Source: Anaerolineae bacterium
GTDB taxonomy: Bacteria; Chloroflexota; Anaerolineae; Aggregatilineales; Phototrophicaceae
Assembly: GCA_019912965.1 (NCBI GenBank)
Contig: JAIOHM010000143.1
Span: 16,975 to 80,974, forward strand
Length of the DNA stretch: 64,000 nucleotides
Reading direction: 5' to 3'
Shown here one piece after another: positions 33,253 through 41,466 of the stretch. Position 1 is the first letter of the stretch. The number at the start of each line of letters is the position of its first letter. The notes beneath the pieces were generated by a model, which saw only the letters and a program-made list of their open reading frames with translations, was not told the origin of the DNA and made no database searches. The translations under genes and the position numbers were made by a program.

Positions 33253-34989
33253 TCAAAACATAGTGATTGGAACGTTCAGACGGTCGCCTGCCACAAACTC
33301 ACGGTATGGGCCGTTGAAGATGTGCAGATGCCCCTCGTGCAAATCCCAGACCTGTGTTGCCAGTTGGTCAACCAGATAGCGGTCGTGACTGACCAGCAGC
33401 ACTGTACCCTCAAAGGCTTCCAGTGTTTCCTGCAAGGCTTCCTGTGCTGGAATGTCCAGATGGTTGGTTGGCTCATCCAGCAGCAGGAAGTTCGCGCCGT
33501 CCAGTGCCAGAATTGCCAGTGCCAACCGCGCCCGTTCTCCACCGCTGAGGGCGTGAACAGGTTTGAAGGCATCGTCACCCCGGAACAAAAACTGTGCCAG
33601 ATAGCCGCGCGCCTCGCCCTGTGTCAGCTTCGGACGGTGGCGTGTAAGTTCGTCAATCACGGTGTTGTTTACATCGAGACGATCATGTGCTTGTGCAAAA
33701 TAGCCGATTTTGATGTTCGAACCGATTGTCAATGTACCAGTCATCGGTGGCATTTGCCCCATCAGCGTTTTCAGGAAGGTGGTTTTCCCTGTCCCGTTCG
33801 GCCCGACGAGTGCCGCAACCTCACCGCGTACCAACACGATTTCATCGGTTGTAAACAGCGGGCGTTCTGGATAACCAATCACCATATCACGCGCCCGCAG
33901 TACAGTGTCGCCGCCGCGCCCGACGGTTTTCAGGTTCAGGTTCAGCCGGGGTGGACGGATATTGGGTGGTTGCAGCGCCCGGATTTTCCGTTCGGCATCC
34001 GCTACGCCGATTGCGCCTGTGTTGCCTAGCCCGGTTTCTGACCATTTCATCTGTGCCCCGGCAATGCCAAAGGCTTCGATGGCTGCCAGATCGCGGCTCA
34101 AGCGTTTTAAACGCCCTACTGCTTGTCCATTGGTGCTGGCGCGGGCAATGTTCCGCCGGATGTATTCCAGTTCACTTTCCAGCCGTTCTTTCTCCTGCTG
34201 AAAAACTTCTATGTTGCGCTCGTAGCGTTCCTGCCGCTGGCGCAGATAGGCGCTGTAATTCCCGCGATAGCTCTCAATTCCAATCCGGCTCATTTCCCAG
34301 ATGGTATTTGCCACATTGTCCAGAAAGTAGCGATCATGGCTGACGACCAACAGCGCACCTTTCCAGTTTCGCAATGTTTGTTCCAGCCACGCCACCGCCT
34401 CGGTATCCAGATGGTTGGTTGGCTCATCCAGAATCAGCAAGTCAGGTTGTTCCAGCAGCAAACGTGCCAGCAGCGCGCGGGTTTTCTGCCCACCGCTTAA
34501 CAGGTTCAGCGGCAGTTCCCAATGCTCCGGGCGAAAGCCTAAGCCTTCGAGCGTTTGGGCAATCCGCACGTCATAGTCATAGCCGCCTGCTTCTTCAAAG
34601 CGTTCGATGGCTTTGCCGTACAAATCTAGCACTTCGTCGGAGGCGTTTCCATCCGCCATCTGGGCTTCTAGTGCCCGCATCCGTGCTTCCTGAACATGCA
34701 CATCTGCGAACACCGTCATCATTTCTTCATAAACGGTGTTATCCCGTTCGGCAAAGGCTTCCATCGCCTCCTGCCGCAGATACCCGATGCGGACGCCGCG
34801 CGCCCGCCCAACATAACCCGCCGAGGGCTGCGCCAGCCCGGAAAGAATCAGCAGCAGTGAGGTTTTGCCAATGCCATTTGGTCCCACCAGCCCAATGCGA
34901 GCATCGTTGGGCAGGGCAGCACATAAACCTTTGAATACGTCGAAGTCGCCAAAATTTTGGCCGACATTATGTAAAGTCAGCAGGGACAT
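33253..34989 (-). CDS. ABC-F family ATPase
   Basis: A 578-residue soluble protein with two ABC domains and no membrane part. Domain 1 has Walker A GLVGPNGIGKTS and signature LSGGQKTRALLARLLL with LLILDEPTNHLD. Domain 2 has ALVGPNGTGKTT, LSGGERARLALA and LLLDEPTNHLD. Between them is the charged helical linker typical of ABC-F (RQERYERNIEVFQQEKERLE). ABC-F proteins act on the ribosome E site in translation control or antibiotic protection. There is no long C-terminal extension, so it looks most like a Uup/YdiF/EttA relative; the exact subfamily is not clear. Confidence 0.88.
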   Translation of the reverse strand: MSLLTLHNVGQNFGDFDVFKGLCAALPNDARIGLVGPNGIGKTSLLLILSGLAQPSAGYVGRARGVRIGYLRQEAMEAFAERDNTVYEEMMTVFADVHVQEARMRALEAQMADGNASDEVLDLYGKAIERFEEAGGYDYDVRIAQTLEGLGFRPEHWELPLNLLSGGQKTRALLARLLLEQPDLLILDEPTNHLDTEAVAWLEQTLRNWKGALLVVSHDRYFLDNVANTIWEMSRIGIESYRGNYSAYLRQRQERYERNIEVFQQEKERLESELEYIRRNIARASTNGQAVGRLKRLSRDLAAIEAFGIAGAQMKWSETGLGNTGAIGVADAERKIRALQPPNIRPPRLNLNLKTVGRGGDTVLRARDMVIGYPERPLFTTDEIVLVRGEVAALVGPNGTGKTTFLKTLMGQMPPMTGTLTIGSNIKIGYFAQAHDRLDVNNTVIDELTRHRPKLTQGEARGYLAQFLFRGDDAFKPVHALSGGERARLALAILALDGANFLLLDEPTNHLDIPAQEALQETLEAFEGTVLLVSHDRYLVDQLATQVWDLHEGHLHIFNGPYREFVAGDRLNVPITMF

Positions 34990-35087
34990 GATGGTTGTCT
35001 TTCATTCCTCTTGAAACAAGCCTACCGTTAGTTGGTCGTCCTGACCTAAGACTTTCGGCGGAAATGGCTTGATACTTTCGTACAAAA

Positions 35088-35573
35088 TTAGTCTGAATGG
35101 TCTCGAAAATGATCGAGTTCAAAACGCATGGTCGGCAGCATTCGCCCCGGAGTCGCGCCGGGAGTTTCGCCCGTTCGCATTGCGCCCATCTTGCGATAAA
35201 AACCTTCTGCATGTGGGTCGCTGACCAGTTCTACAATCCGGTAGCCCATTGCTTTTGCCTGTTCTAGTGCATGTCGTAAAAGTTCCTCGCCGCAGCCTTT
35301 GCCAATGAATGCCGGGTCGATAAACAGATTTTCCAGCGTAATTGCCTCGCCTTCCGGTTTTTCCAGCGAATAGTAACCGGCTGCCTGTTCACCAATTTCC
35401 AGTATATAAATGCAGTTATTCCGAATTTGTTCAGCCGAAATTGCCATCAACGGGCGGGCAATCGCCATGAACACCTCATCATAACCCCAATAGGCTTTAG
35501 AGCCATAGGTGATATTGGTCAACAGCGCGGCCTCTCCTGGCTGTGCCCGACGGATAACACGTTCATTCGTCAT
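35088..35573 (-). CDS. GNAT acetyltransferase, short
   Basis: A 161-residue GNAT protein. The acetyl-CoA loop is FIGKGCGEELLRHAL near residues 95-110, preceded by ENLFIDPAF, and followed by VSDPHAEGFYRKMGA, a standard end. The substrate is unknown. It starts six bases after the stop of the two-domain GNAT gene upstream. A decayed copy of this gene's start survives at 36591-36650. Confidence 0.85.
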   Translation of the reverse strand: MTNERVIRRAQPGEAALLTNITYGSKAYWGYDEVFMAIARPLMAISAEQIRNNCIYILEIGEQAAGYYSLEKPEGEAITLENLFIDPAFIGKGCGEELLRHALEQAKAMGYRIVELVSDPHAEGFYRKMGAMRTGETPGATPGRMLPTMRFELDHFRDHSD

Positions 35574-35579
35574 CGTGTT

Positions 35580-36530
35580 CTATCCTTCCAGAACTTTCGA
35601 CAATTGATAAACTCCCGGCTGCGGCGCATAACCCAACTTCCGGTTGATAGCCAGCATGGGAGCATTGTGGGAGTCATTGTTGGTACGGATGAAGTCTGCC
35701 CCCCAGTTTTTAGCGGCTTGTATCGACCGCAGCTTAAGCGCCTGCGCAATGCCTTTGCCGCGATGTGAAGGCATAATCCCGGTCATCATGTTATAAGCAC
35801 TGTTGGATTCCTTATAGTAGCCCACTGCCGAAAGTCCGACGTAGGTATCGCCATCTGCCGCGAGGATTTGCCCATCTGGTCGGAACCATGCACCGCCATT
35901 GATAATGGTTTTGAACTCATCAAAGTTTGGGAAGCCAGCAATTACACCGGGTTCATCCAATACGGTTTGTTGGTTGACATACCACAATTTGTACAGGTTA
36001 TCGTCATTAAATCCTGCTTCTTCCAGCGAGAAGATGTGGATACCCTGTGATTCGCTGTGCGCGGTAGTGGCAGCAAACTTATCTGGATTGAAAGTGTGCA
36101 AATCCAGCATTGACTCGAAGGTGTGATGGTCAATTTTAAAGCCACGCTTTTCGGCAAAATGCAGGCTGTTCACATCGCTGTCCAGCACGTCGCTGGTTAT
36201 TTTCACTGCGCCGCAATCCAGGGCAAAGTGATAGGCTTCATCGTAAACCTGCGTGCCGATGCCCTGTCCACGCGCTTGCGGATCGACAACGACCCACAGC
36301 ATGAACACCCCTTCGGGCACCCAGTTATCCCGGACGATACCGCTATAAGCGGTGATACGCTCATCTGAATCGACCGCAACGATGCGATGTCGGATGGTAC
36401 CTTCTCTGGTATTCGCATCCCATTCGCGAAGACTATTGGCAGTAATTGGCTGCCGCTCGTAAGTTTGTATAAGCTCCGCGATACGGACGTAATCCGTGTC
36501 GGGGTTGGCTGCTCGTATAGTGCTCGTCAT
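35580..36530 (-). CDS. Two-domain GNAT acetyltransferase, copy 1
   Basis: A 316-residue protein with two GNAT domains. Domain 1 has VVVDPQARGQGIGTQVYDEA near 83-102 and FAEKRGFKID; domain 2 has MPSHRGKGIAQALKLRSI near 256 and TNNDSHNAPMLAINRKLGY. It is a close paralog of the gene at 36660-37610; by eye about 60% of positions match, far more in the second domain. Substrate unknown. No obvious Shine-Dalgarno site precedes the ATG. Confidence 0.85.
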   Translation of the reverse strand: MTSTIRAANPDTDYVRIAELIQTYERQPITANSLREWDANTREGTIRHRIVAVDSDERITAYSGIVRDNWVPEGVFMLWVVVDPQARGQGIGTQVYDEAYHFALDCGAVKITSDVLDSDVNSLHFAEKRGFKIDHHTFESMLDLHTFNPDKFAATTAHSESQGIHIFSLEEAGFNDDNLYKLWYVNQQTVLDEPGVIAGFPNFDEFKTIINGGAWFRPDGQILAADGDTYVGLSAVGYYKESNSAYNMMTGIMPSHRGKGIAQALKLRSIQAAKNWGADFIRTNNDSHNAPMLAINRKLGYAPQPGVYQLSKVLEG

Positions 36531-36541
36531 AACCGTCTCTC

Positions 36542-36564
36542 TGTAGGGGAAAATGCTCCCTACA
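36542..36564. repeat. TGTAGGG hairpin
   Basis: TGTAGGG and CCCTACA flank a 9-base loop. It lies just upstream of the copy 1 GNAT gene. The same arms occur in the hairpins at 218-251 and 52174-52201. Confidence 0.5.
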
Positions 36565-36590
36565 TATTTTTCTCATATCGCTGAATATCG

Positions 36591-36650
36591 TTAGCATGTT
36601 GTAAATGCGCTTGTCCGCATCCTGTACCCATGAACAACACGTTCGTTCAT
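36591..36650 (-). pseudogene. Relic of short GNAT gene start
   Basis: Ten bases after the stop of copy 2 GNAT an ATG begins MNERVVHG and stops after 19 residues. The intact pair downstream has the same junction: GGATAG, AACACG, then ATG and the residues NERVI. So the duplication that made the two GNAT pairs carried the short gene too, and this copy has lost everything but its first few codons. Confidence 0.5.
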
Positions 36651-36659
36651 TATCGTGTT

Positions 36660-37610
36660 CTATCCTTCCAGAATTTTGTTCATCCGGTAGATACCCGGCT
36701 GCGGCACGTAGCCCAATTTGTGGTTGATCTTCAACATCGGCTCATTTTGCGAGTCGTTGTTGGTGCGGATGTAATCCACGCCCCAGCTTTTCGCTGCATG
36801 TATCGACCGCAGTTTGAGCGCCTGCGCGATACCTTTTCCACGATGCGAACGACTGACTCCGGTCATCATGTTGTAGGCGCTGTTGGATTCCTTAAAGTAT
36901 CCAACTGCCGAAAGGCCAACATAGGTATCGCCATCGGCTGCGAGGATTTGCCCTTCCGGACGGAACCATTCGCCTGTGGTGATGATTTCCTCAAATTCCT
37001 CGAACGAGGGGAATTTGCCTATCGCAGCCGGATCATCCAGCGCGGTATCGTGATTGACCTGCCACAACTTATGCAGATTTTCGCGGGTAAAAGGCGCATC
37101 TTGCAGCGAGAAAATGCGAATACCCTGCGCCTCAACCTGTTCGGTTTGGTCGGCAAATTGTTTCGCATCGAAAGTGTGTAAATCCAGTGTGGACTCAAAC
37201 ACATGATGATCGAGGGTGAAGCCGCGCTGTTCAGCAAAACGTTGGCTGACTGGATCGTTATCTAGCACCTCAACGCTGAAGCGCTGTGCGCCATGTGACT
37301 GCGCGATTCGAACGGCTTCATCATAAAGCTGTGATCCTACACCCTGATTACGGGCGGGTGGGTCAACTATCAATCCCAGCATAAACAGGCCATCCGGCAC
37401 CCATGCGTCACGAACAAGTCCGCAGTAGGCGACGATTTCCCCATCAGGAGTTGTCGCAACTAATCGACGGCGTGTGCCACCGGGTTTAGTCAGGCTGTCC
37501 CAACGGCTTAATTCCTCCGCTGTGATTGGCTGACGGTCAAACGTGTTGATGATTTCTGCGATGCGTTCATAATCGGTTTCAGAGTTCGCACCCCTGATTG
37601 TGATTTTCAT
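36660..37610 (-). CDS. Two-domain GNAT acetyltransferase, copy 2
   Basis: A 316-residue paralog of the gene at 35580-36530. Domain 1: LIVDPPARNQGVGSQLYDEA; domain 2: SRSHRGKGIAQALKLRSI and TNNDSQNEPMLKINHKLGY. The stretch from ILAADGDTYVGLSAVGY onward is nearly identical in the two copies while the first halves differ more, which suggests gene conversion or stronger constraint on domain 2. It starts five bases after the upstream GNAT gene stop. Confidence 0.85.
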   Translation of the reverse strand: MKITIRGANSETDYERIAEIINTFDRQPITAEELSRWDSLTKPGGTRRRLVATTPDGEIVAYCGLVRDAWVPDGLFMLGLIVDPPARNQGVGSQLYDEAVRIAQSHGAQRFSVEVLDNDPVSQRFAEQRGFTLDHHVFESTLDLHTFDAKQFADQTEQVEAQGIRIFSLQDAPFTRENLHKLWQVNHDTALDDPAAIGKFPSFEEFEEIITTGEWFRPEGQILAADGDTYVGLSAVGYFKESNSAYNMMTGVSRSHRGKGIAQALKLRSIHAAKSWGVDYIRTNNDSQNEPMLKINHKLGYVPQPGIYRMNKILEG

Positions 37611-37615
37611 AATCG

Positions 37616-38521
37616 CTATACCTTTTTCTCGTAACGTGGAATGGTGTTAATTATTTTGAATCCAGCAGTTGGGTAAAACGCCATGTTGCCTTCATCGGTT
37701 GTATGGGTGCAAACAGTCACATAGGTCATGCCCCGTGCTTGCATCCGCCGCATTCCTTCTAGCAAGGCGGCTTTGCCCAAGCCCTTACGCTGCATCTCGC
37801 CGCGTGTGCCAACGGGTTCAAATTCGCCACTTCGGGTTTCGTCATCTATCCAACCCATCGCGAAGGCCGCGAAACGGCCATCCGGCGCGACCACCACGAT
37901 GTCCAGGGTTGGGTCATAACCCGGCGCTTCCATAAACGCCGCGTATTTTTCCGCCGTCATCGCCGATGGATTAAAGGCATTGAAATGCACGTCGGCGCGT
38001 TTATCCACCCATTCCGGTCGCATCGCCTCCAAAAAGTGAAAACCTTCTGGAAGCTGCGGTGTTGGCAGTTCGACATCCAGCGGCTGCCCGAACAACGTAA
38101 AATCAGGACGGCATTGATAGTTTCGCGCTTCCAAAGCCGCAATGAGCGAGGTTTCGTTGGCATAAACAGCGGTCGCAATTGGTTTTGTTTCTGCCTTAGC
38201 ACGCGGCAGCAGTTTGGCCTCCGCCCAGTCGATCATCTGCGCTCCACAGTCTGTATCCTGCAAAGCGGGATGAACGGCGATGTCATAGTCACAGTCTTTA
38301 CTGCTGAAAATCTGCCAGCCGGCCAATTCGCCCTTTTCAGCTTCCCAAAGGGTGATGATTGCGCTCCAATCATCCTGCCTTTTGCCATAAAACAACCACC
38401 AATCCAGATCGCCGGGATGCAGATGGGCGCGATTTTGCGTGGCATTCCGACCCGCAATCGCCAGGTTTTTCATCGCTTGTAAGTCATCCATCCCTGCATA
38501 GGGACGCGGTTTGATGTTCAT
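37616..38521 (-). CDS. GNAT acetyltransferase, 301 aa
   Basis: A 301-residue protein with a degenerate first GNAT domain (IAVHPALQDTDCGAQMIDWA near 95-115) and an active-looking second one (GTRGEMQRKGLGKAALLEGM near 247). It ends FYPTAGFKIINTIPRYEKKV. The gene belongs to a run of acetyltransferases with five- to six-base gaps. A fragment encoding a closely similar C-terminus lies immediately upstream (38528-38611). Substrate unknown. Confidence 0.8.
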   Translation of the reverse strand: MNIKPRPYAGMDDLQAMKNLAIAGRNATQNRAHLHPGDLDWWLFYGKRQDDWSAIITLWEAEKGELAGWQIFSSKDCDYDIAVHPALQDTDCGAQMIDWAEAKLLPRAKAETKPIATAVYANETSLIAALEARNYQCRPDFTLFGQPLDVELPTPQLPEGFHFLEAMRPEWVDKRADVHFNAFNPSAMTAEKYAAFMEAPGYDPTLDIVVVAPDGRFAAFAMGWIDDETRSGEFEPVGTRGEMQRKGLGKAALLEGMRRMQARGMTYVTVCTHTTDEGNMAFYPTAGFKIINTIPRYEKKV

Positions 38522-38527
38522 GATTGC

Positions 38528-38611
38528 CTACAGCCTTTTCTCGTACCGCAGCGCCCGGTTAACTGGCTTGAAGCCTGCGCTTTGATAAAACTCCGGGTTG
38601 CCAACATCATC
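38528..38611 (-). pseudogene. C-terminal fragment of a GNAT gene
   Basis: Twenty-seven codons read GNPEFYQSAGFKPVN and then RALRYEKRL before TAG. They align with the last residues of the 301-residue GNAT just downstream (GNMAFYPTAGFKIIN, PRYEKKV). An in-frame TAG precedes the fragment, so it has no N-terminal part. It is the leftover of a deleted tandem copy. AAAAGG in it may serve as ribosome site for the next gene. Confidence 0.65.
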
Positions 38612-38640
38612 TTGCTATGATGCGTCATACCCCTATTGGG

Positions 38641-39666
38641 TCAGTCATCCAATGCCTGTGTCGTTAAATCCACACCGGGGCGGATTTCTTTCTCGTAGCC
38701 ATCAAATTGTTGAGCGATATGCATCCCGGCATTTTGATACAATCGGGTTGCCCCTGTCAGGCTGCCCGCATCCACACCCAGACCGACGCGGGCGTAACCC
38801 CGTTCGTAGAAGGTGACGAAGCTTTGCCGCAGCAGTGCCATACCCAGCCCCTTGCGGCGGTAGTCGCGGCGGACGCCCAACGTCCCTACCCAGCCGATCA
38901 TTTTTTCATCGACTTCGCGCGGGCGGCAGAGCGAAAAGCCAGCGATTTTATCGCCGTCCATCGCCAACAGCCACAGGGATGGATCGAATTTTTCGTCGCT
39001 GGTCAGCCACATGTGCGACCAGCGTTCGAAGTGTTCTTCAAAGGGCGTTTCGACATAACCCCAGTGGTCTTTCCATACCTCGCGGACGCTATGCAGCACC
39101 TCGCGCATATCATCGCCCTCCGCAAAGGGACGGAATGTAATGCCTTGCGGCCACTCGACCGGAGTAGCGGCTTCCGTCAAGTTGATTTCCATGCGCCAGT
39201 GATGCCGAATGGCTTTGAAGCCCACGCTTTCCAACAAACCGCGATACCACTTGTCCTGTTCATACATGAACGCCAGCATGGCTACCCGTGCGCCTTCTGG
39301 TGCTTTCGGGATGGCCTGCATCGCGCGGTTTTCTGCCCACTCTGCCAGATATTGTCCGATGCCAGATTGTTCATATTCCGACAGCACATAAATATCCACA
39401 AAGGGGGTGACTGGTTTTGCGGCATCTTCGACATCCGCGTAACCAACCAGTTTGCCATTTGGGGCAAATACCAACCGGGTATCGGTTTCAAGATCAACAC
39501 CGGGCATTTCCCATTTTGCCTGTACTTCTTCAACGGTTTCATCTTGTTCCCCGGTCACATTCAGGGTGCAGGCATTCATCACATCCACGACCGCCTGTGC
39601 ATCGCTGATAACGGCTGGGCGGATGAGAAAGCCTTCTTGAAGTGTGGGCAGTGTTTGCAATGTCAT
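38641..39666 (-). CDS. Two-domain GNAT acetyltransferase, 341 aa
   Basis: A 341-residue protein with two GNAT domains. Domain 1: FVDIYVLSEYEQSGIGQYLAEWA near 85-107, with a changed acetyl-CoA loop. Domain 2: LGVRRDYRRKGLGMALLRQSF near 265 and GVDAGSLTGATRLYQNAGM. GGAGGG precedes the ATG at 39666; an upstream in-frame start is not supported. Its own promoter, TTTACA/TATGAT with 17-base spacing, lies at 39715-39743 on the minus strand, after the terminator of the candidate RNA gene. Confidence 0.82.
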   Translation of the reverse strand: MTLQTLPTLQEGFLIRPAVISDAQAVVDVMNACTLNVTGEQDETVEEVQAKWEMPGVDLETDTRLVFAPNGKLVGYADVEDAAKPVTPFVDIYVLSEYEQSGIGQYLAEWAENRAMQAIPKAPEGARVAMLAFMYEQDKWYRGLLESVGFKAIRHHWRMEINLTEAATPVEWPQGITFRPFAEGDDMREVLHSVREVWKDHWGYVETPFEEHFERWSHMWLTSDEKFDPSLWLLAMDGDKIAGFSLCRPREVDEKMIGWVGTLGVRRDYRRKGLGMALLRQSFVTFYERGYARVGLGVDAGSLTGATRLYQNAGMHIAQQFDGYEKEIRPGVDLTTQALDD

Positions 39667-39714
39667 GGTTATCCCTCCGAGTGTGCCTGAGCTTATCACA
39701 GGCGTATTTTAAAG

Positions 39715-39743
39715 ATCATAACGGGTCATGAAGTATCTGTAAA
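39715..39743 (-). promoter_or_regulatory. Promoter of GNAT gene
   Basis: Minus-strand TTTACA (39738-39743), 17-base spacer, TATGAT (39715-39720), downstream of the hairpin at 39771-39802. It lets the GNAT gene be transcribed independently of the RNA upstream. Confidence 0.5.
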
Positions 39744-39770
39744 GTTTGGGTTAAGCGGCCTGAATCAAAA

Positions 39771-39993
39771 GCGCCGCACGGGAGCAAATTCCCATGCGGC
39801 GCATGACCTTACACATCAATAGATGACGGTCAACGTTAAATCGAAGCAGATTGCTCGAATCGCCAGCAATAGGAAATGCCCATTATGGAAGGGCAGGGAT
39901 GCTAGTGGGCGATTCCGAACATCATGGGTTCGATTTTTCCTTTGACTCAACTGACCTGAAATTGTGGGGAATCCGGTTGGGATTCGTCACAAC
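39771..39993 (-). ncRNA. Candidate structured small RNA, about 220 nt
   Basis: A non-coding unit with its own promoter (40000-40029) and a strong terminator: GCGCCGCACGGGA pairs with TCCCATGCGGCGC (39771-39802, one mismatch), then TTTT on the minus strand. In between, the RNA can fold into a 5' hairpin (39962-39992: UUGUG plus GAAUCC helices) and a long rod. The rod has nested perfect helices GGUCAG/UUGACC (39951-39956 with 39828-39833), AAAUCGAA/UUCGAUUU (39929-39936 with 39838-39845), GAAUCGCC/GGCGAUUC (39908-39915 with 39857-39864) and UGCCC/GGGCA (39891-39895 with 39877-39881). A 13/11-base bubble lies between the two 8-bp helices. A rod with a central bubble recalls 6S RNA, which binds RNA polymerase; that identity is only a hypothesis. 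No ORF of note is in it. Confidence 0.55.
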
Positions 39994-39999
39994 GACCAC

Positions 40000-40029
40000 A
40001 TTGTAAGGGCGAACGTCAGCTTTTGTCAA
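40000..40029 (-). promoter_or_regulatory. Promoter of candidate small RNA
   Basis: Minus-strand perfect TTGACA (40024-40029), 18-base spacer and TACAAT (40000-40005). The -35 overlaps the stop codon of the phosphodiesterase gene. Predicted start is near 39993, at the foot of the first hairpin. Confidence 0.65.
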
Positions 40030-40835
40030 GCACTTTGAAATGCTTCCCAAACGGGCTGGCCTTCCCAATCTGCTGGACATTCGATGCCCAGCAGGTGCGC
40101 GATGGTTGGGGCGGTATCCAGCAGGCTGACCGGGTTCTGAAGTGCATAACCGGGTTTGACGCCTGCGCCGTTGATCGCCCAGGGAATGGTCATATCTTCA
40201 GGTAAGTCAGTGCCATGATCGGTATCATGTCCACCGTGATCGGCCTGAAAAACGATGGTGTATTCATCGCGCAGTCCAGCTTGTTCCAATGCCTTTAACA
40301 CCAACCCAACTGCTTGATCGTTGGTTTCAATCGCTTCCATATAACCCGGTGACATCCAGCCGTAAAGATGTCCTGCAATGTCGATGTCGCCCAGATACAG
40401 GACGCAAAAATCCGGGCGTTCTGTGATTAGGTAATCGGCGGCCATCCGCGCGATTGGGGTGTCGTTGTCCAATCCGTAATCTGCATTCCGGCAGTAGCTT
40501 ACTTTCAGGCTGCCGGGTGCGGAAAGATCACGTAATTGTTCCCAGCTATAAAACATAGCGGTGTGTTTGTTCGCCAGTGCGGCTTGGTCAATAATGCTAG
40601 GGAAAGCTGCCGCATCCGGGTTAAATACATTATCCGCACCAATGCGATGCTTTGCAGGAGAAATTCCTCGGAACATACTGGTATGGCAGGGCAGCGTTAC
40701 GCTGGGCATAACGGATTGTGCTGACCAGCTATATGCGCCACCCTGCCAGAGCGAGTCCAGATACGGTGTATTGGCCTGTTGCAGCGCATCTGGGCGACAG
40801 CCGTCAAGGATGATGAATAGGACTTTTGTTGTCAT
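40026..40835 (-). CDS. Alkaline phosphatase superfamily phosphodiesterase
   Basis: A 269-residue protein of the type I phosphodiesterase/nucleotide pyrophosphatase group. It shows VLFIILDGCRPDAL (metal Asp), PSVTLPCHTSMFRG with the nucleophile Thr, YLGDIDIAGHLYG and FQADHGGHDTDHG with metal-binding Asp and His residues. All expected metal ligands appear present. There is no signal peptide, so it is probably cytoplasmic. The substrate is unknown. Its start lies inside the end of the small STAS-like gene (32-base overlap), implying coupled translation. Confidence 0.85.
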   Translation of the reverse strand: MTTKVLFIILDGCRPDALQQANTPYLDSLWQGGAYSWSAQSVMPSVTLPCHTSMFRGISPAKHRIGADNVFNPDAAAFPSIIDQAALANKHTAMFYSWEQLRDLSAPGSLKVSYCRNADYGLDNDTPIARMAADYLITERPDFCVLYLGDIDIAGHLYGWMSPGYMEAIETNDQAVGLVLKALEQAGLRDEYTIVFQADHGGHDTDHGTDLPEDMTIPWAINGAGVKPGYALQNPVSLLDTAPTIAHLLGIECPADWEGQPVWEAFQSA

Positions 40836-41244
40836 CCGATAGGTAGCTCCGGGGCATGAAAGTATCCCTGTTTTCCAGCCCTAACAGGGTTCGGGCTTCT
40901 GTCAGAGTTTTGGTCTCTGTAATGTCCATTGTCAATCCCGGATACACGCGGCGCAGGATACGTCCAATGGATGCCATCAGGTGGTCAGCGCCAACAGCTA
41001 CGATCCGATTTGTGTTTAATGGACGCGGTTGGCTGATACCGCGCATAAAATGCAGCAGCGCATTTGGAGGCAGCGCATTCCCGTGCCGGAAATCATAGAT
41101 CAGGTCAACCGGATGATTGACGCTTCTCATCATATCGTGCAGCGTTCGAATCATATCGTAATGCTGCTTCCACGCCCACGGGCTAACATAACGAATTAGA
41201 ATAGCGGTTTTCTCTTGGTTTTCCCATTCAAGACTAACGCTCAT
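40804..41244 (-). CDS. STAS/SpoIIAA-like small protein, family B
   Basis: A 146-residue protein. It starts VSLEWENQEKTAILIRYVSPWAW, has VDLIYDFRHGNALPPNALLHFMR at the centre and ends in ETKTLTEARTLLG. It is a paralog of the protein at 41467-41865 (shared EW/QW start, PWAW/PWTW, D-R or D-T turn followed by LPPNAL/LPGNAL, and A-LL end). The fold pattern suggests a STAS-like domain; function unknown. GGGAG precedes the ATG. Its end overlaps the phosphodiesterase gene by 32 bases. Confidence 0.6.
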   Translation of the reverse strand: MSVSLEWENQEKTAILIRYVSPWAWKQHYDMIRTLHDMMRSVNHPVDLIYDFRHGNALPPNALLHFMRGISQPRPLNTNRIVAVGADHLMASIGRILRRVYPGLTMDITETKTLTEARTLLGLENRDTFMPRSYLSDDNKSPIHHP

Positions 41245-41420
41245 TATTTTTCTCCCAACCTGACTTGCGTACTATATAAATCCTACAACAGAAGATCCTC
41301 ATAATGCGGATATTTCACAGCGATTTCAAAGTGCTCAAAAACTTGTGAAGAACCCGTGAAAAATTTATTAAGGTTTCTGTTAATTCAAGTGCTGGTAACA
41401 GGGAGGTTAATCCCCTACTT

Positions 41421-41450
41421 GGATAAATGCAGATTGTCTGCGTTTTATCC
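41421..41450. other. Stem-loop after small STAS-like gene
   Basis: GGATAAA-GCAGA pairs with TCTGC-TTTATCC (12 pairs, one mismatch inside, small ttg loop). It is 17 bases beyond the stop of the gene at 41467. No T run follows on the minus strand, so it may stabilise the transcript end. The rest of 41245-41466 shows nothing clear. Confidence 0.4.
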
Positions 41451-41466
41451 GGTTTGGGAGATTTGT

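Noticed and set aside
38707..39690. 327-codon plus-strand frame opposite a GNAT gene
   Set aside because: The minus-strand protein has two GNAT acetyl-CoA loops and a good ribosome site; the plus frame is its complement.
39920..39945. GGGTTCGATTTTTCC, which looks like a tRNA T-arm
   Set aside because: No acceptor stem, D-arm or anticodon arm can be placed around it; the bases pair better in the rod of the candidate RNA.
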